A DNA stretch of 43,732 nt from a bacterium. GTDB taxonomy: Bacteria; Electryoneota; AABM5-125-24; Hatepunaeales; Hatepunaeaceae. Made by a program: the position numbers and the translations under genes. Under the pieces are notes generated by a model. That model saw nothing but the letters and a program-made list of their open reading frames with translations, ran no database searches and was not told where the DNA came from. Position 1 is the first letter of the stretch. Every line of letters begins with the position of its first letter. Shown piece by piece: positions 18,086-27,639 of the stretch. The stretch is from positions 1 to 43,732 of the forward strand of contig JAIPJL010000012.1 in NCBI GenBank assembly GCA_021734165.1. Direction: 5' to 3'.

Positions 18086-19028
18086 AATAACTCGTGCCCA
18101 AAGAGCCCGTCTCGGGCTGTTCCTGCTTATCTCAGGAAGTATTTTAATAATAATCATAGTAGTAGTAACAGGAACTAAACTATTTGAGAAAAGAGATCTC
18201 TACTATGTACGCTATGAGGATGTCTCCGTAAGCGGACTCGAAAAAGGAGCGCAGGTCAAATATCATGGTGTTAGGGTTGGCAGAGTTGAAGATATTTACC
18301 TCGATCCCGATGAGATAGAAACGGTGATTGTTACTCTTGCCTTAGACCATAAAACACCGATTAAAGCTGATGTAAAAGCAGTTGCTTCATCTCTCTCATT
18401 AACCGGCATTAAAATTATCGAAATAACCGGCGGATCAAGTGAAGCCGAATTGTTGGAACCTGGTTCTGAGATAACGGCAGGTGAATCCTCAATGCAGATG
18501 ATTACAGGCAAAGCGGAAGCAGTCTCCGAAAAACTCGAGCTTGTACTGAGCAATATAGCAAATTTAACCGGTGGCGAGAATCAACTTAAGCTGATCGGTT
18601 TAATTGATAATACATCGCTTGTGCTTTATGATGTTCACCTGATGCTTGAGGATAACCGCGATAATATCGCTAATACGATAACCAATCTCGAAACTGCGTC
18701 AAAACAAGCGGTTGAACTAACCGGTTCGGAATCCCTGCGTAGAACTTTCGCTAATCTCGATACAACTTCCTACGAGATCAAATCCGCTGAATTGGGGAAA
18801 ACCGTAGTAGAGCTTCGAATTGCGCTTGATCAGGTTCGCAGCACATTCAGCCATGTTGATCTGACTTTGATTAAAGGAAGACATGATCTCCTCACATCAC
18901 TGGAGATTTTACGTGAAAGCCTCGATTCGTTTAATGAGTTCTCAAGATTGATTTCAGAAGATCCCTCGCTATTGCTTCGTGGAACAAGTTCCGATGAAAT
19001 CGGAGTAGAAGGACAGTTTCTAAAGTAA
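18078..19028 (+). CDS. MCE (MlaD-like) phospholipid-transport protein
   Basis: This 316-residue protein is the lipid-shuttling component of an Mla-type ABC system. One transmembrane helix (about 12-36) is followed by a single MCE domain (about 40-115: [30 protein letters not shown] ... [14 protein letters not shown]). A long C-terminal helical region then likely forms a periplasmic stalk or pore. It starts with GTG inside the end of prfA and heads a five-gene unit with lipoprotein, outer-membrane, permease and ATPase genes. Confidence 0.9.
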   Translation: MREITRAQRARLGLFLLISGSILIIIIVVVTGTKLFEKRDLYYVRYEDVSVSGLEKGAQVKYHGVRVGRVEDIYLDPDEIETVIVTLALDHKTPIKADVKAVASSLSLTGIKIIEITGGSSEAELLEPGSEITAGESSMQMITGKAEAVSEKLELVLSNIANLTGGENQLKLIGLIDNTSLVLYDVHLMLEDNRDNIANTITNLETASKQAVELTGSESLRRTFANLDTTSYEIKSAELGKTVVELRIALDQVRSTFSHVDLTLIKGRHDLLTSLEILRESLDSFNEFSRLISEDPSLLLRGTSSDEIGVEGQFLK

Positions 19029-19053
19029 AGTCTATTAATGTTGGAGCAGGAAT

Positions 19054-19692
19054 TTGAAGAATAAGAATTATCTGATTGTACTGCTTCTTTTAGTTTTTAT
19101 TATTAGCTGTACCAGGCAGGTATTTGTTACTAAATATTACTTGCTGGAGTATCAACCCACAGCTAAAAATGAGAAACTCCTGTTGGAGAAGCCTATACCC
19201 GGACGAGTTCAGGTCGGGAATTTCAACATACCGCGATCTTATGATTCAATCCGTATTATTGCCAGGTTTTCAAGCCATCAGATAAACTACTACCGGTATA
19301 GTCTCTGGGCTGTGCGTCCGCAAATGGCAATTGCTGATGAGTTGGTTAAGCATGTTAATGTCTATCAAATTTTCCTTGACTGTAAACGCGAATTCCTCGA
19401 TAGCCGTCCTGATTATGAGATTACTGGTCAAATTCATCAAATTGAACGATTTGATTCTGAAGGTTATTCTGCAGCTCATCTAAAGATGACGTTTTATTTT
19501 TATAATTACGAAAGTAAAGATGTGCTTGTAAGTCATAGTTTTGACCGTGAAGTCCCGATTACTGCCGGAAGTATGACAATATTTGCTAAAGTCATTAGTG
19601 ATATAGCTGAGGAAGAGGTAGAGAATTTCCTAATCAAGGTTGTTGAGTATTTCTATCCGCCCGAGGTGGACTCAACTCAGGTTATCAAATGA
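19054..19692 (+). CDS. ABC-transport auxiliary lipoprotein (PqiC-like)
   Basis: This 212-residue lipoprotein has a signal MKNKNYLIVLLLLVFIISC with lipidated Cys19. The mature sequence (TKYYLLEYQP ... GRVQVGNFNIPRSYDSIRIIARFSSHQINYYRYSLWAVRP) matches the auxiliary component often found with MCE transport systems, which bridges to the outer membrane. The start is TTG with GGAGCAGGAA upstream. Its stop codon overlaps the next ATG (ATGA). Confidence 0.82.
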   Translation: MKNKNYLIVLLLLVFIISCTRQVFVTKYYLLEYQPTAKNEKLLLEKPIPGRVQVGNFNIPRSYDSIRIIARFSSHQINYYRYSLWAVRPQMAIADELVKHVNVYQIFLDCKREFLDSRPDYEITGQIHQIERFDSEGYSAAHLKMTFYFYNYESKDVLVSHSFDREVPITAGSMTIFAKVISDIAEEEVENFLIKVVEYFYPPEVDSTQVIK

Positions 19693-21242
19693 AACAGAGT
19701 TGTTGTATTTTAATTGTTTTCCTGGTGTTTGTATTGCCTGGTTTTTGCGCAGAAGAAAATAAACCGGAAGAAAAATTTGCCACTTGGATGACTCCCTCAC
19801 CTATGCTTCAGTTGTATGTCGAGGGTGAAGATGACCGTAAAGGACTTGGACGCATCTTTGTCCCAGCGATGACCAACGGCGCTAATGAACCTCTTTATGC
19901 AGTATTTAAGGGTGAGGAGCTTATCGGACAGAGAAATACAGGCACAAGTTTCTTTTTAGAACCTGGTACTTATACGGTAGTTTTCGGTTCAGGTAACCTC
20001 GATCAACGTTTTCACCGGCGAGTTGAAATCAAACGTGAAGAGACAGTTATAATTACTCCTGACTGGAGCGCGCTCACTATTGAAGTCCTTGATGAATTAC
20101 GTAATTACTATTTGCAGGATTTACATTTATACCGTCTTGATAACGCCGAAAGTTATGGAATAGTATCGGCTATTAATCCGGAACTCGGTGAGCAGCTAAG
20201 AACAAGAATTCTTAAGCCTGGTCTATATAAAATTGTTAAAAGAGGACAGGATTTTAATACCTGGGTTAATTTCACAACTGTACTGCTTGAACCGGGAACA
20301 TATACTCCCTTAACAGTAGTTATCAATAGCCAAAGCGCCAACAAGGATTTCATTGGCGCCGGTATCCTTGCTACTTCATCGCAATTACAGCAGAAACGTG
20401 ACTGGAAAACTTATGGCGTGCTTCATGGCAGTGTCATATTGACTGGCGCTAACGATGTGTCTTCGGAGGAAGTTAAAACCAATATTTCTGTGCTTAGTCA
20501 GCTTGAAAATCGACTGCTCTATGATAAATTCCCCCATTACTACCTTTTAAATGGACTTATGGAACTCGGTGGTCAAAGGCAGCAGGGTACAAATTTTCAA
20601 ATCAGCCAGGACAAGCTTAGATTGAAAAACACTTATGTTTATTACATTCTTGGTTGGTTAGGGGGTTATGCGAGATTTGAAACAACAACACACTTGTTTG
20701 CGAAAAGCGAGAATTTTGCTGATCCCAAGCAAGTAGTGCTTTTAGATACTAAAGGGAATACATCTGAAGTCAGACCTTCAGCGAATGGCGTTAAACTTCA
20801 ATCTCCATTTTTTCCTCTCGATGCAAAAGAAGGTATCGGTGTTAACTTGACGCCGCTCAGGACTTTTATCGCACGTTTAAGCCTCAGGACTGGTTTAGGT
20901 TATTGGCAGACATTCAACAGGGATGTTTATACTGAGGTTTCTACCAGCGATACAATGGTAGTGCTTCAAAGAGTCAAAGATAGTTTCCCACAGGGACTTG
21001 AAATGGCAGTCCTTTCAAATCTGGCTTTATTGCAAAACCTTTCTATTACTACCGAGATGGACGTCCTCTTACCATTTAACGCAAGCAATAAAGTTGCATT
21101 TGACCTTGAAAACTTCATTACTGTAAGCTTGTCAAAAAACATTACCTTAGAACATACTCTACGGCTTAAAAAGGATACTGAGATTAATCATATCATTCAG
21201 GAGCAATTTATCTCAGTCAGATTGAGTTACTTCCTATATTAA
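19689..21242 (+). CDS. Probable outer-membrane protein of the MCE transport operon
   Basis: The 517-residue protein has a signal peptide (cleavage near GFCA) and two PEGA-like beta segments with EPGTYT / KPGLYK motifs (about 75-230). Its C-terminal half is rich in alternating beta strands and ends in SVRLSYFLY, a terminal aromatic strand as in beta-barrel proteins. I recognise no named family. Position between the auxiliary lipoprotein (4-bp overlap) and the permease (1-bp gap) suggests it is the outer-membrane end of the lipid-transfer route. That role is inference. Confidence 0.72.
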   Translation: MKQSCCILIVFLVFVLPGFCAEENKPEEKFATWMTPSPMLQLYVEGEDDRKGLGRIFVPAMTNGANEPLYAVFKGEELIGQRNTGTSFFLEPGTYTVVFGSGNLDQRFHRRVEIKREETVIITPDWSALTIEVLDELRNYYLQDLHLYRLDNAESYGIVSAINPELGEQLRTRILKPGLYKIVKRGQDFNTWVNFTTVLLEPGTYTPLTVVINSQSANKDFIGAGILATSSQLQQKRDWKTYGVLHGSVILTGANDVSSEEVKTNISVLSQLENRLLYDKFPHYYLLNGLMELGGQRQQGTNFQISQDKLRLKNTYVYYILGWLGGYARFETTTHLFAKSENFADPKQVVLLDTKGNTSEVRPSANGVKLQSPFFPLDAKEGIGVNLTPLRTFIARLSLRTGLGYWQTFNRDVYTEVSTSDTMVVLQRVKDSFPQGLEMAVLSNLALLQNLSITTEMDVLLPFNASNKVAFDLENFITVSLSKNITLEHTLRLKKDTEINHIIQEQFISVRLSYFLY

Positions 21243-21243
21243 T

Positions 21244-22353
21244 ATGGCGCTCACGAGAAAGGAAACGGGTTTTATAGTCGAGGAAGGCAGTATCCGTCTT
21301 CTGACAGATCTTCGTCGGGGAGGTCCTCCCAGGCTGCTGGAAAACCTATGTGAAGCTGTTAAAAAATCGGAAGGCAATCGCGTTTACCTTGATCTCTCAA
21401 ATCTCAAACGTCTGGACAGTTTAGGGGGCTCTTTGCTTGCCGAGTTATCTGTTCGCGGACATGTTGCCGGTAAGCAATTGCGTTTTACGGGTGTTTCTGA
21501 GGAAGTAGAAAAAGGTTTATCGCGTTATTATTTCCCTTCGCCAGAGCTTCGAGTTCCATCCCAGAAATTTAAAATCCTTGATGAATTAGGACAGAAGATA
21601 GTTGAGTTCTGGGAGTCAGTTGGCGACCTGGTGCTGTTGATTTCAGAATCTATATACTGGTCAATAATAGCATTATGGCGCGCTGATGGTCACCGAAAAG
21701 GCGCTGTCGAAGCTCAGGCTTTAGCGATAGGTGTTGGTGCTTTACCTGTAGTTGCGACGATCTCCTTCCTGGTTGGGTTGGTTCTTGCCCTCCAGTCAGC
21801 AGCACAGCTCAGGCAGTTTGGCGCCAACATTTTCGTCGCTGATTTGATTGCTATTTCAATGACGCGTGAGATGGGACCCCTGATGACAGCCATACTGCTT
21901 GCAGGACGCAGTGGTTCGGCAATTGCAGCCGAGATTGCCACTATGCAGGTCAACGAAGAGATCGACGCCTTGCGCACGATGGGGCTTAATCCGATCAGGT
22001 ATGTGGTTGTACCGAAAGTCTGGGGAATTATACTAACAGCACCGTTGTTATCGATCATGGCTACTGTGATCGGAATTGCAGGTGGGTTTATCATTGGGGT
22101 TACTTCCCTGGATTTATCACCTCAGGCTTTTCTTGCAGAAGCTGTAGGTTCGCTTCAGTTACTTGACATTATATCCGGTACAGTTAAAAGTCTGGTTTTC
22201 GCTGTCTTGATCGTGATTCTTGCGGCATATTACGGCTTCAGAGTTAAAGGCGGACCGGAGGGCGTCGGTCGCGTAACGACGACTTCTGTTGTAGTTTCAA
22301 TATTTGCAGTTATTGTCGCTGATGCGATATTAGGATTGTTGTTTTATTTGTAA
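21244..22353 (+). CDS. mlaE: MlaE-family permease with an N-terminal STAS domain
   Basis: This is the inner-membrane permease subunit of the phospholipid transporter. Residues 1-95 form a STAS domain (VYLDLSNLKRLDSLGGSLLAEL ...), the role filled by separate MlaB in E. coli. Residues about 130-369 are the MlaE permease with five or so hydrophobic helices and the conserved blocks LALQSAAQLRQFGA, MTREMGPLMTAILLAGRSGSA and EIATMQVNEEIDALRTMG. STAS-MlaE fusion is known in many bacteria. It pairs with the ATPase 5 bp downstream. Confidence 0.94.
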   Translation: MALTRKETGFIVEEGSIRLLTDLRRGGPPRLLENLCEAVKKSEGNRVYLDLSNLKRLDSLGGSLLAELSVRGHVAGKQLRFTGVSEEVEKGLSRYYFPSPELRVPSQKFKILDELGQKIVEFWESVGDLVLLISESIYWSIIALWRADGHRKGAVEAQALAIGVGALPVVATISFLVGLVLALQSAAQLRQFGANIFVADLIAISMTREMGPLMTAILLAGRSGSAIAAEIATMQVNEEIDALRTMGLNPIRYVVVPKVWGIILTAPLLSIMATVIGIAGGFIIGVTSLDLSPQAFLAEAVGSLQLLDIISGTVKSLVFAVLIVILAAYYGFRVKGGPEGVGRVTTTSVVVSIFAVIVADAILGLLFYL

Positions 22354-22358
22354 GAAAT

Positions 22359-23144
22359 TTGAAAGAACACTATTTGTCCGATCCAGTTCAAAATAACGGA
22401 AAAGAACCTCTCGCAAGCGTCGTCAACCTGAAAGCCGCTTATGGTGATCACGTCGTACTTGATGACGTCTCACTCGACATAACCGAAGGTGAGATTCTTG
22501 TCATACTCGGCAACAGTGGCTGTGGCAAGACCACTCTGCTCAAGCATTTCATTGGGCTTAAGCAGCCTTCCGAAGGGCATGTCAAGCTGTTCGGGGATGA
22601 CTGGTGGTCGCTTGACGAACCGGAACGCGAAGCGGCTATTCAGAAGATCGGCGTACTTTTTCAATATGGAGCGCTGCTCGGATCACGGACGCTGGCAGCC
22701 AACGTCGCAGTGCCTCTCGAACAGCATACCAACCTGTCGGACGAGGTTATCAGCAGGATTGTCGGCTTGAAACTGAGGCAGGTCGGATTACAGGGATCGG
22801 AGAAGCTGCTGCCATCGGAGCTATCCGGCGGAATGAGAAAGCGCGCCGGTTTGGCACGGGCGTTGGCTTTGGATCCACCGTTGGTATTTTGCGACGAGCC
22901 TTCTGCAGGACTTGACCCTGCGACAACCTACCTTCTCGACAAACTCCTGCTTGACTTACGGACTAACCTTGGCTTGACACTCGTCATCGTAACGCATGAA
23001 ACTGCATCCATTAAGCGCATTGCGGACAGGATTGCCTTCCTCGATGAAGGAAAGCTCGTTTTTACAGGCAACTTAAAGGAAGCAATGAGCAGCGGAATCG
23101 AACCGGTCGAGCAGTTCTTCCATGTGGCTGGTGCGGTAACTTAA
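22359..23144 (+). CDS. mlaF: MlaF-family ABC transporter ATPase
   Basis: This 261-residue ATPase powers the MlaE permease. Walker A is GNSGCGKTT (51-59), the signature is LSGGMRKRAGLARA, and Walker B is LVFCDEPSAGLDP; the H-loop is VTHE. A TTG start at 22359 leaves a 5-bp gap to mlaE. By eye it is more GC-rich than mlaE, with many CTC, GTC and CGG codons. This may reflect a different history or recombination. The last gene of the operon, it is followed by repeat-rich non-coding DNA. Confidence 0.95.
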   Translation: MKEHYLSDPVQNNGKEPLASVVNLKAAYGDHVVLDDVSLDITEGEILVILGNSGCGKTTLLKHFIGLKQPSEGHVKLFGDDWWSLDEPEREAAIQKIGVLFQYGALLGSRTLAANVAVPLEQHTNLSDEVISRIVGLKLRQVGLQGSEKLLPSELSGGMRKRAGLARALALDPPLVFCDEPSAGLDPATTYLLDKLLLDLRTNLGLTLVIVTHETASIKRIADRIAFLDEGKLVFTGNLKEAMSSGIEPVEQFFHVAGAVT

Positions 23145-23155
23145 TATTATTTAAA

Positions 23156-23250
23156 CCGGAGCGCTCAAGCTTGCTTGTGCATAAAACGAAGCAAGCTTCG
23201 TTACTCCGTGTCGAAAGTTCGCCCTACAATATGTTGACAATATACAACAT
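23156..23250. repeat. Composite palindromic repeat, copy 2 (hairpin, GAAAGTTC, TATACAACAT)
   Basis: CCGGA...ACTCCG encloses CAAGCTTGCTTG and AACGAAG/CTTCGTT hairpins (23156-23208). It is followed by GAAAGTTC (23213-23220) and the palindrome-like TGTTGACAATATACAACA (23232-23249). The same three modules, in reverse orientation and order, occur at 34326-34426. The 555-bp space 23145-23699 contains this element, the next repeat, and short A/T-rich direct repeats (for example GAAAGTAA-type units at 23450-23480). No gene is credible in it. Confidence 0.85.
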
Positions 23251-23295
23251 TTCTCTACGAAAGTCAAATCTCGCGGCAGTTTTCGGCAAAGAATC

Positions 23296-23404
23296 CGGGC
23301 ACTCAAAATTATCGTCACTTCGTCACCGAATCGCCGGAAAGCCTTACCGGGTAAGGGTTAGAGGTGGTGACGAAAAGGTGACGGAAGGTGACGGAACGGT
23401 GACG
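23296..23404. repeat. Dispersed repeat with GGTGACG iterations, copy 2
   Basis: About 70 bp centred on CTTACCGGGTAAGGGTTAGAG is near identical to the reverse complement of 34611-34688. In both places it is bordered by iterated TCCGTCAC/GTGACGGA octamers. A further shared stretch, CACAAAGCACACAAAG, lies at 23496-23511 and, inverted, near 34561-34576. The two copies therefore form inverted repeats bracketing about 11 kb. Confidence 0.85.
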
Positions 23405-23699
23405 AATTAGGAATTACGAATTATGTATTGTGAATTATAGTTGTGAGTTAGAAAGTAAGAAAGTGAGAAAGTAAGAAAGAATCGGAAACTTTAAACACAA
23501 AGCACACAAAGATCACAAAGAAAAATATTCTATATGTCTTTGAGCCTTCGCGGGAATGATGGGTTTCGTTTTCCGAATATTTCAAAGGTATCGAGGACAT
23601 CCTGCACCACGCCTCCTTGAGTCCGCGCCACCGGTCATTTTAGTTTTAACACAAATTTAAGTATTCATTAAAATTATAAGATGGTTTTGTTGACTGATA

Positions 23700-24503
23700 T
23701 TACTCCCTTTCCAAATAACGCGTCGTGAAGTATTCGTCTTTTACATTTGGACTGAATTCAATTTTATCTATGTTGATAATCGACTTCCTGCCGTTCTGTT
23801 TGTTGTCCATTTCCATGTGAATAGGACGGTACTTTCGGTTCTGTGGATCAAGCAACCTGATTTCCTTTACTGTCATCTCCCGCTCAAGCTCTTCATCTAA
23901 ATTGTAATAAAGCGCACGCCTGATGACAAAATCATCTTTAGCGATAAATGACACTTTCTTTGAATATCCGTTCTCGTCAGCAATGTCGTCATTTTTGGGG
24001 ATGATCTCGATCTGAAAACACTTGACGCCGTTTATTTCTTTTTCCGCTAACAGCTTATAAGTAAAATCATCCAGGTTGGGAGGCGTCATATCTGCATAGG
24101 AGAATTCCGATCCCATGAAACTCTTGGCTTTCTCGCTGCTGACAATACGCCGTGTTTTACGCAGCGCCGGCAGGTACAGCCACATATCGTCATCACCGAC
24201 CTCGTAATCGTAAGTCAATAGTCCTGTGCCTTTCACATCAGCCGGTGAGAGAAACCGAATCAGCTTCTTTTCTGTATTACCATTATCGTAAAGTTTGGTA
24301 ACCTGGGCAATCTGGCGCACACGTTCTCTGCCTTTGTCATCGATAATAGTCAAAGTGGACACAGTCTCCGCTCCGGCAAGTTTTGATGTTTTATAAGACT
24401 TGTCAGCAATGTCACGAGCGTTTAACGTTTCTCCCTGCGCAAATACGGATGACGTTACAAAGAAAATCAACAAAGTAGTTACGATTAAATTGTTTTTAAT
24501 CAT
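23700..24503 (-). CDS. Outer-membrane lipoprotein-sorting (LolA-like) protein
   Basis: This exported protein has 267 residues from ATG 24503, which has AAAGGA upstream. A signal peptide ends at SVFAQ. The mature part contains features of the LolA-like family that accompanies MMPL exporters: KKLIRFLSPADVKGTGLLTY, DDMWLYLPALRKTRRI, KSFMGSEFSYADM and FQIEIIPK. It is the last gene of the operon beginning at 28962, after a repeat-filled gap of 190 bp. It probably carries a lipidic substrate in the periplasm for the RND exporter. A longer frame to 24554 adds non-signal sequence and was rejected. Confidence 0.88.
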   Translation of the reverse strand: MIKNNLIVTTLLIFFVTSSVFAQGETLNARDIADKSYKTSKLAGAETVSTLTIIDDKGRERVRQIAQVTKLYDNGNTEKKLIRFLSPADVKGTGLLTYDYEVGDDDMWLYLPALRKTRRIVSSEKAKSFMGSEFSYADMTPPNLDDFTYKLLAEKEINGVKCFQIEIIPKNDDIADENGYSKKVSFIAKDDFVIRRALYYNLDEELEREMTVKEIRLLDPQNRKYRPIHMEMDNKQNGRKSIINIDKIEFSPNVKDEYFTTRYLERE

Positions 24504-24542
24504 TTTTAATTCCTTTATGGTTTTTACAAAAATCAATGTTCT

Positions 24543-24704
24543 GTGAATAGCCACCAGCGTAAGCTGGTGGATGTAAGATTATTAATATGCCCAAGCCAAC
24601 TCTGAATGAGTTGAACATAATGCCTGTTTGTTCAACCCCGCATGACCGGGGTTGTTAACGGGTTTTATCATTACTACCGCCAGCTAGCGCTGACGGCTAT
24701 TCAC
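24543..24704. repeat. REP-like palindromic cluster bounded by GTGAATAGCC / GGCTATTCAC
   Basis: Four hairpins lie side by side: CCACCAGC-GTAA-GCTGGTGG (24551-24570), GTTGAAC/GTTCAAC, CAACCCCG/CGGGGTTG (24633-24654) and CCGCCAGC/GCTGACGG (24677-24696). The 10-bp ends are perfect inverted repeats. The right end contains the TAG stop codon of the RND gene. GAATAGCC next to a hairpin recurs at 34057-34081. This tag-plus-hairpin form is like REP elements mobilised by IS200-type RAYT transposases; no transposase gene is in the window. Confidence 0.8.
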
Positions 24705-26988
24705 GTTCAATCCCTTTGGGATTTGTAATTGGCTCCAAAAACTTCGGTCTTAGTACCAGGCAAAGCGAAGGTATCAAAATCAGGGCTCCTATCAAACAGG
24801 AACCGATGGAAACAACAATCAGGAATCCGAAAAACTTGACCGGCATAAAACTTGAACTCATCAGTACTGCAAAGCCTATAATTACTGAAAAAGCATTGAA
24901 GATAATCCCTCTTCCTGTTGTCGTTAGTGTTTTCTTGACAGCAGGACTTGGTTCGATACCATTGGCGCGTTCTTCTTTATAACGCCAGAGAAAATGAATC
25001 GTGTAATCGATTCCGACGCCGATCATTATCGAAGAAAGCATCGCTGTTGGAATATTCAACGGTATCCTGGCAAATCCCATTAATCCGAATAACACCACCA
25101 TCGAAAGTCCCAGCGGAATCGCCGAAATCAAACCCGCGGTAAATGAGCGGAACATGATGATTATCATTATCGCAACGATAATCAAAGCCAGAAACAAGGA
25201 TGTTATCTGACCCCTGACAACCATTTGAGCTATTTCACCCAAAATTGTCGCAAATCCGCCGATATATTTAACATCGTGATCGCCTTTTGTTATTTCATGG
25301 GCGTAATCAACCACGTAATTAATCTTTTGCGTGCTGATTTCTTTTATGCGCGCCATGATCTGCGCATTCTGATAGGGAAAATCCACCATTTTCTCGAAAT
25401 CTTCAGGGTCTCCACTCATGGTATAGAGTTCAAGATACTGGGCAATAGCATTCCTTGAATCGGGAATTTTGTCATAAAATGGCTCATCTTTGTCGTTCAA
25501 AGCCCGGCTCATCTGTTTGATCACTCGCGCAATGGAAGTTGTAATTCCCACTTCCGGTAAATCATGCAGTTTTTTTTCAATATCGTCGATTTTGTGCATA
25601 ATTTCCGGACTTTTCACATCCCCGCTCACAACAACGGAAATATTCGTCGTGCCTCCAAAACTCTCATTCGCCAGATCGTTGGCATGAACAAGTGGATTTC
25701 CAGGTGGATAATAATTATTGGGATTTGTATCGATCTCAATGAAGAAGACTCCAATAGCCGAGACCAAAGATAAAGAAAGAGCAACAATTAGAATGGCTTT
25801 TGGGTGTTCGGATACAAGTTTACCGAAAAAACTAAGGACGATTTCAAGAAATCTCTTTTTCTTGACCTTGTTGCCTTTCGTAAAAATGGGTTTTGCACGA
25901 GGCAGAATATAGAGCATTGCCGGTATGAAAAACAAACTTGCTCCCAGCGCATATAAGACGCCAAAAGAAGCTAAGACTCCCAACTGCTTCGCCGGAATGA
26001 TAATATGACTTAGCAGGCACATTAATCCCGCTATAGTCGTTAATCCTGTCAGAATAATCGGTTTTGCCAGTGATGTGAATATATTCTTTGACAAATAAGC
26101 TTTTGAAATCGACTGATCATCGGTATTCAATTCCTGATAACGGGCAATCAAATGAATTCCGTAATCATTTGCGACCGCCACGAGCATAATTGGCACGAGA
26201 ATAGTTAGTATCTGTATTTTCCATCCAAAGAAAGGAATAAGTCCCATGGCGAACATGATTGACATTACAACGACTATAAAGGGCAGGAGTACACCCCGCA
26301 ACTGCCTGAAACTGAAAAATAAGAATACCAGCATAATCAGCAGACCCAACGGCAGCAGTCTGCGCATATCACTTGGAATATCCTCACTGACATGCGTTCT
26401 GACAACCGGTAGTCCGGCAATCACCGTTTCTTCGCTGCCGGGAGTTTCTGCTATTATTTCTTTAATCTTGTTATAAATAGTCTCATCATCGGCGTCATCA
26501 TCCACTATTCCGATAACTGTCGTTGCGCAAAAGTCTTTTGCAACTACACTGCCATAGACCAAATCATTTTCTTTCAGTTCCTGTCGTAATTTCTCGCGTT
26601 CATCTTCATTTTCCGGAATCCTTTTAACAGCGGGATCCACAACCATAAAGCCATCTTCACCTTTAATGCTCTTCAATTCGAATAATGATAAGACCTTCTC
26701 AACGCCTTTTACACGTTTGATTTTCTTAGTTAGTGTTTTTACTCTTTTAAGAGTTTCTTCACTCAACACGTCATCAGTTTTAAGAATAATCATAATCATA
26801 TCTGAGCCACCGAACAAGCTGTCGATATGATCGGATGTAACGCGTGAAGGCATATCCTCCGGAATTTGAGATTTCATATCCGGATCGATCTCGGCTCTCG
26901 GAATTTGCCTACCCATAATAATCGATAGCGCAATAAAAAAGATTATGATCCACCAGCGATATTTTATTATGAAATCAGCCATTTTCAT
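24697..26988 (-). CDS. RND-superfamily (MMPL-type) exporter
   Basis: This 763-residue inner-membrane transporter shows the internal two-fold symmetry of the superfamily. TM1 is near residues 10-25 and is followed by a large periplasmic loop, then a five-helix block (about 210-360). TM7 is near 390-410 and is followed by a second loop and block (about 590-750). GVGIDYTIHFLWRYKEE in the second half and ANDYGIHLIARYQEL in the first are the paired sterol-sensing-like helix motifs of MMPL proteins. It overlaps tetR by 14 bp. With DUF1302-like and LolA-like partners it is probably a lipid or hydrophobe exporter. The stop codon falls within a REP-like inverted repeat. Confidence 0.92.
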   Translation of the reverse strand: MKMADFIIKYRWWIIIFFIALSIIMGRQIPRAEIDPDMKSQIPEDMPSRVTSDHIDSLFGGSDMIMIILKTDDVLSEETLKRVKTLTKKIKRVKGVEKVLSLFELKSIKGEDGFMVVDPAVKRIPENEDEREKLRQELKENDLVYGSVVAKDFCATTVIGIVDDDADDETIYNKIKEIIAETPGSEETVIAGLPVVRTHVSEDIPSDMRRLLPLGLLIMLVFLFFSFRQLRGVLLPFIVVVMSIMFAMGLIPFFGWKIQILTILVPIMLVAVANDYGIHLIARYQELNTDDQSISKAYLSKNIFTSLAKPIILTGLTTIAGLMCLLSHIIIPAKQLGVLASFGVLYALGASLFFIPAMLYILPRAKPIFTKGNKVKKKRFLEIVLSFFGKLVSEHPKAILIVALSLSLVSAIGVFFIEIDTNPNNYYPPGNPLVHANDLANESFGGTTNISVVVSGDVKSPEIMHKIDDIEKKLHDLPEVGITTSIARVIKQMSRALNDKDEPFYDKIPDSRNAIAQYLELYTMSGDPEDFEKMVDFPYQNAQIMARIKEISTQKINYVVDYAHEITKGDHDVKYIGGFATILGEIAQMVVRGQITSLFLALIIVAIMIIIMFRSFTAGLISAIPLGLSMVVLFGLMGFARIPLNIPTAMLSSIMIGVGIDYTIHFLWRYKEERANGIEPSPAVKKTLTTTGRGIIFNAFSVIIGFAVLMSSSFMPVKFFGFLIVVSIGSCLIGALILIPSLCLVLRPKFLEPITNPKGIERE

Positions 26989-27625
26989 TGTTTTTGTCCT
27001 CTTCAGGGTTAATTAATCTTTCAGAGATGCCTTTAATCCCGCTCAGAAAAAGAGTTGAGATAACTTTGATAAACATCTCGTCATATTCATCATCCGTTTC
27101 AACATTGAAAGCTTTCTGTATGACTTTACGAAGCCGGAAATTGTTAAAGACCATACCCACTAATGTCGGACCTATCATACTGATAAGCCTTGTGTCGGTC
27201 ATTGGAATATTATGCGATGTAATCAGCCAACTGACATTTTGGTACATATCAGGAACCTTGGAAGCTTTTAAGTCTGCAATCTCCGGCTCATCATAAGGCA
27301 GTTCGCTGAACGCTACCATACAAAGCTCAGGATTTTCTTTTAAAAATTGCACCATACTTGCTACAATGGAGTAAATACTATCTTCAACAGAAGTATTTTG
27401 ACCTTTTATCTCTTTAAGTATTTGCTTGTAACTATCAAAAAACTGTTCGATGATTACACGCAGTATTCCCACTTTACCGCCGTAATAATAGGATATCATG
27501 GATATGTTTACATCAGCTTCACGCGCTATTTCACGCACACCGACTGCACTATATCCCTTCATCGCAAAAAGTCTTAAGGCTGCGTCGAAAATTCTCTGTT
27601 TCGCTTCAATCTGCTCTATGGTCAA
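26975..27625 (-). CDS. TetR-family transcriptional repressor
   Basis: The 216-residue protein has an N-terminal helix-turn-helix (about residues 28-50: VGVREIAREADVNISMISYYYGGK) and a C-terminal helical ligand-binding domain. It lies inside the operon it probably controls, between the DUF1302-like gene (14-bp gap) and the exporter (14-bp overlap). The operon promoter carries two copies of a CAAACGTTTG palindrome, the expected operator type. It is therefore probably an autorepressor released by an exporter substrate. Confidence 0.93.
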   Translation of the reverse strand: MTIEQIEAKQRIFDAALRLFAMKGYSAVGVREIAREADVNISMISYYYGGKVGILRVIIEQFFDSYKQILKEIKGQNTSVEDSIYSIVASMVQFLKENPELCMVAFSELPYDEPEIADLKASKVPDMYQNVSWLITSHNIPMTDTRLISMIGPTLVGMVFNNFRLRKVIQKAFNVETDDEYDEMFIKVISTLFLSGIKGISERLINPEEDKNNENG

Positions 27626-27639
27626 TTCTGTTTCCTCCC

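Noticed and set aside
23171-23410. 79-codon frame after mlaF
   Set aside because: It is made entirely of dispersed repeat sequence shared with 34.4-34.7 kb and has no protein-like pattern.
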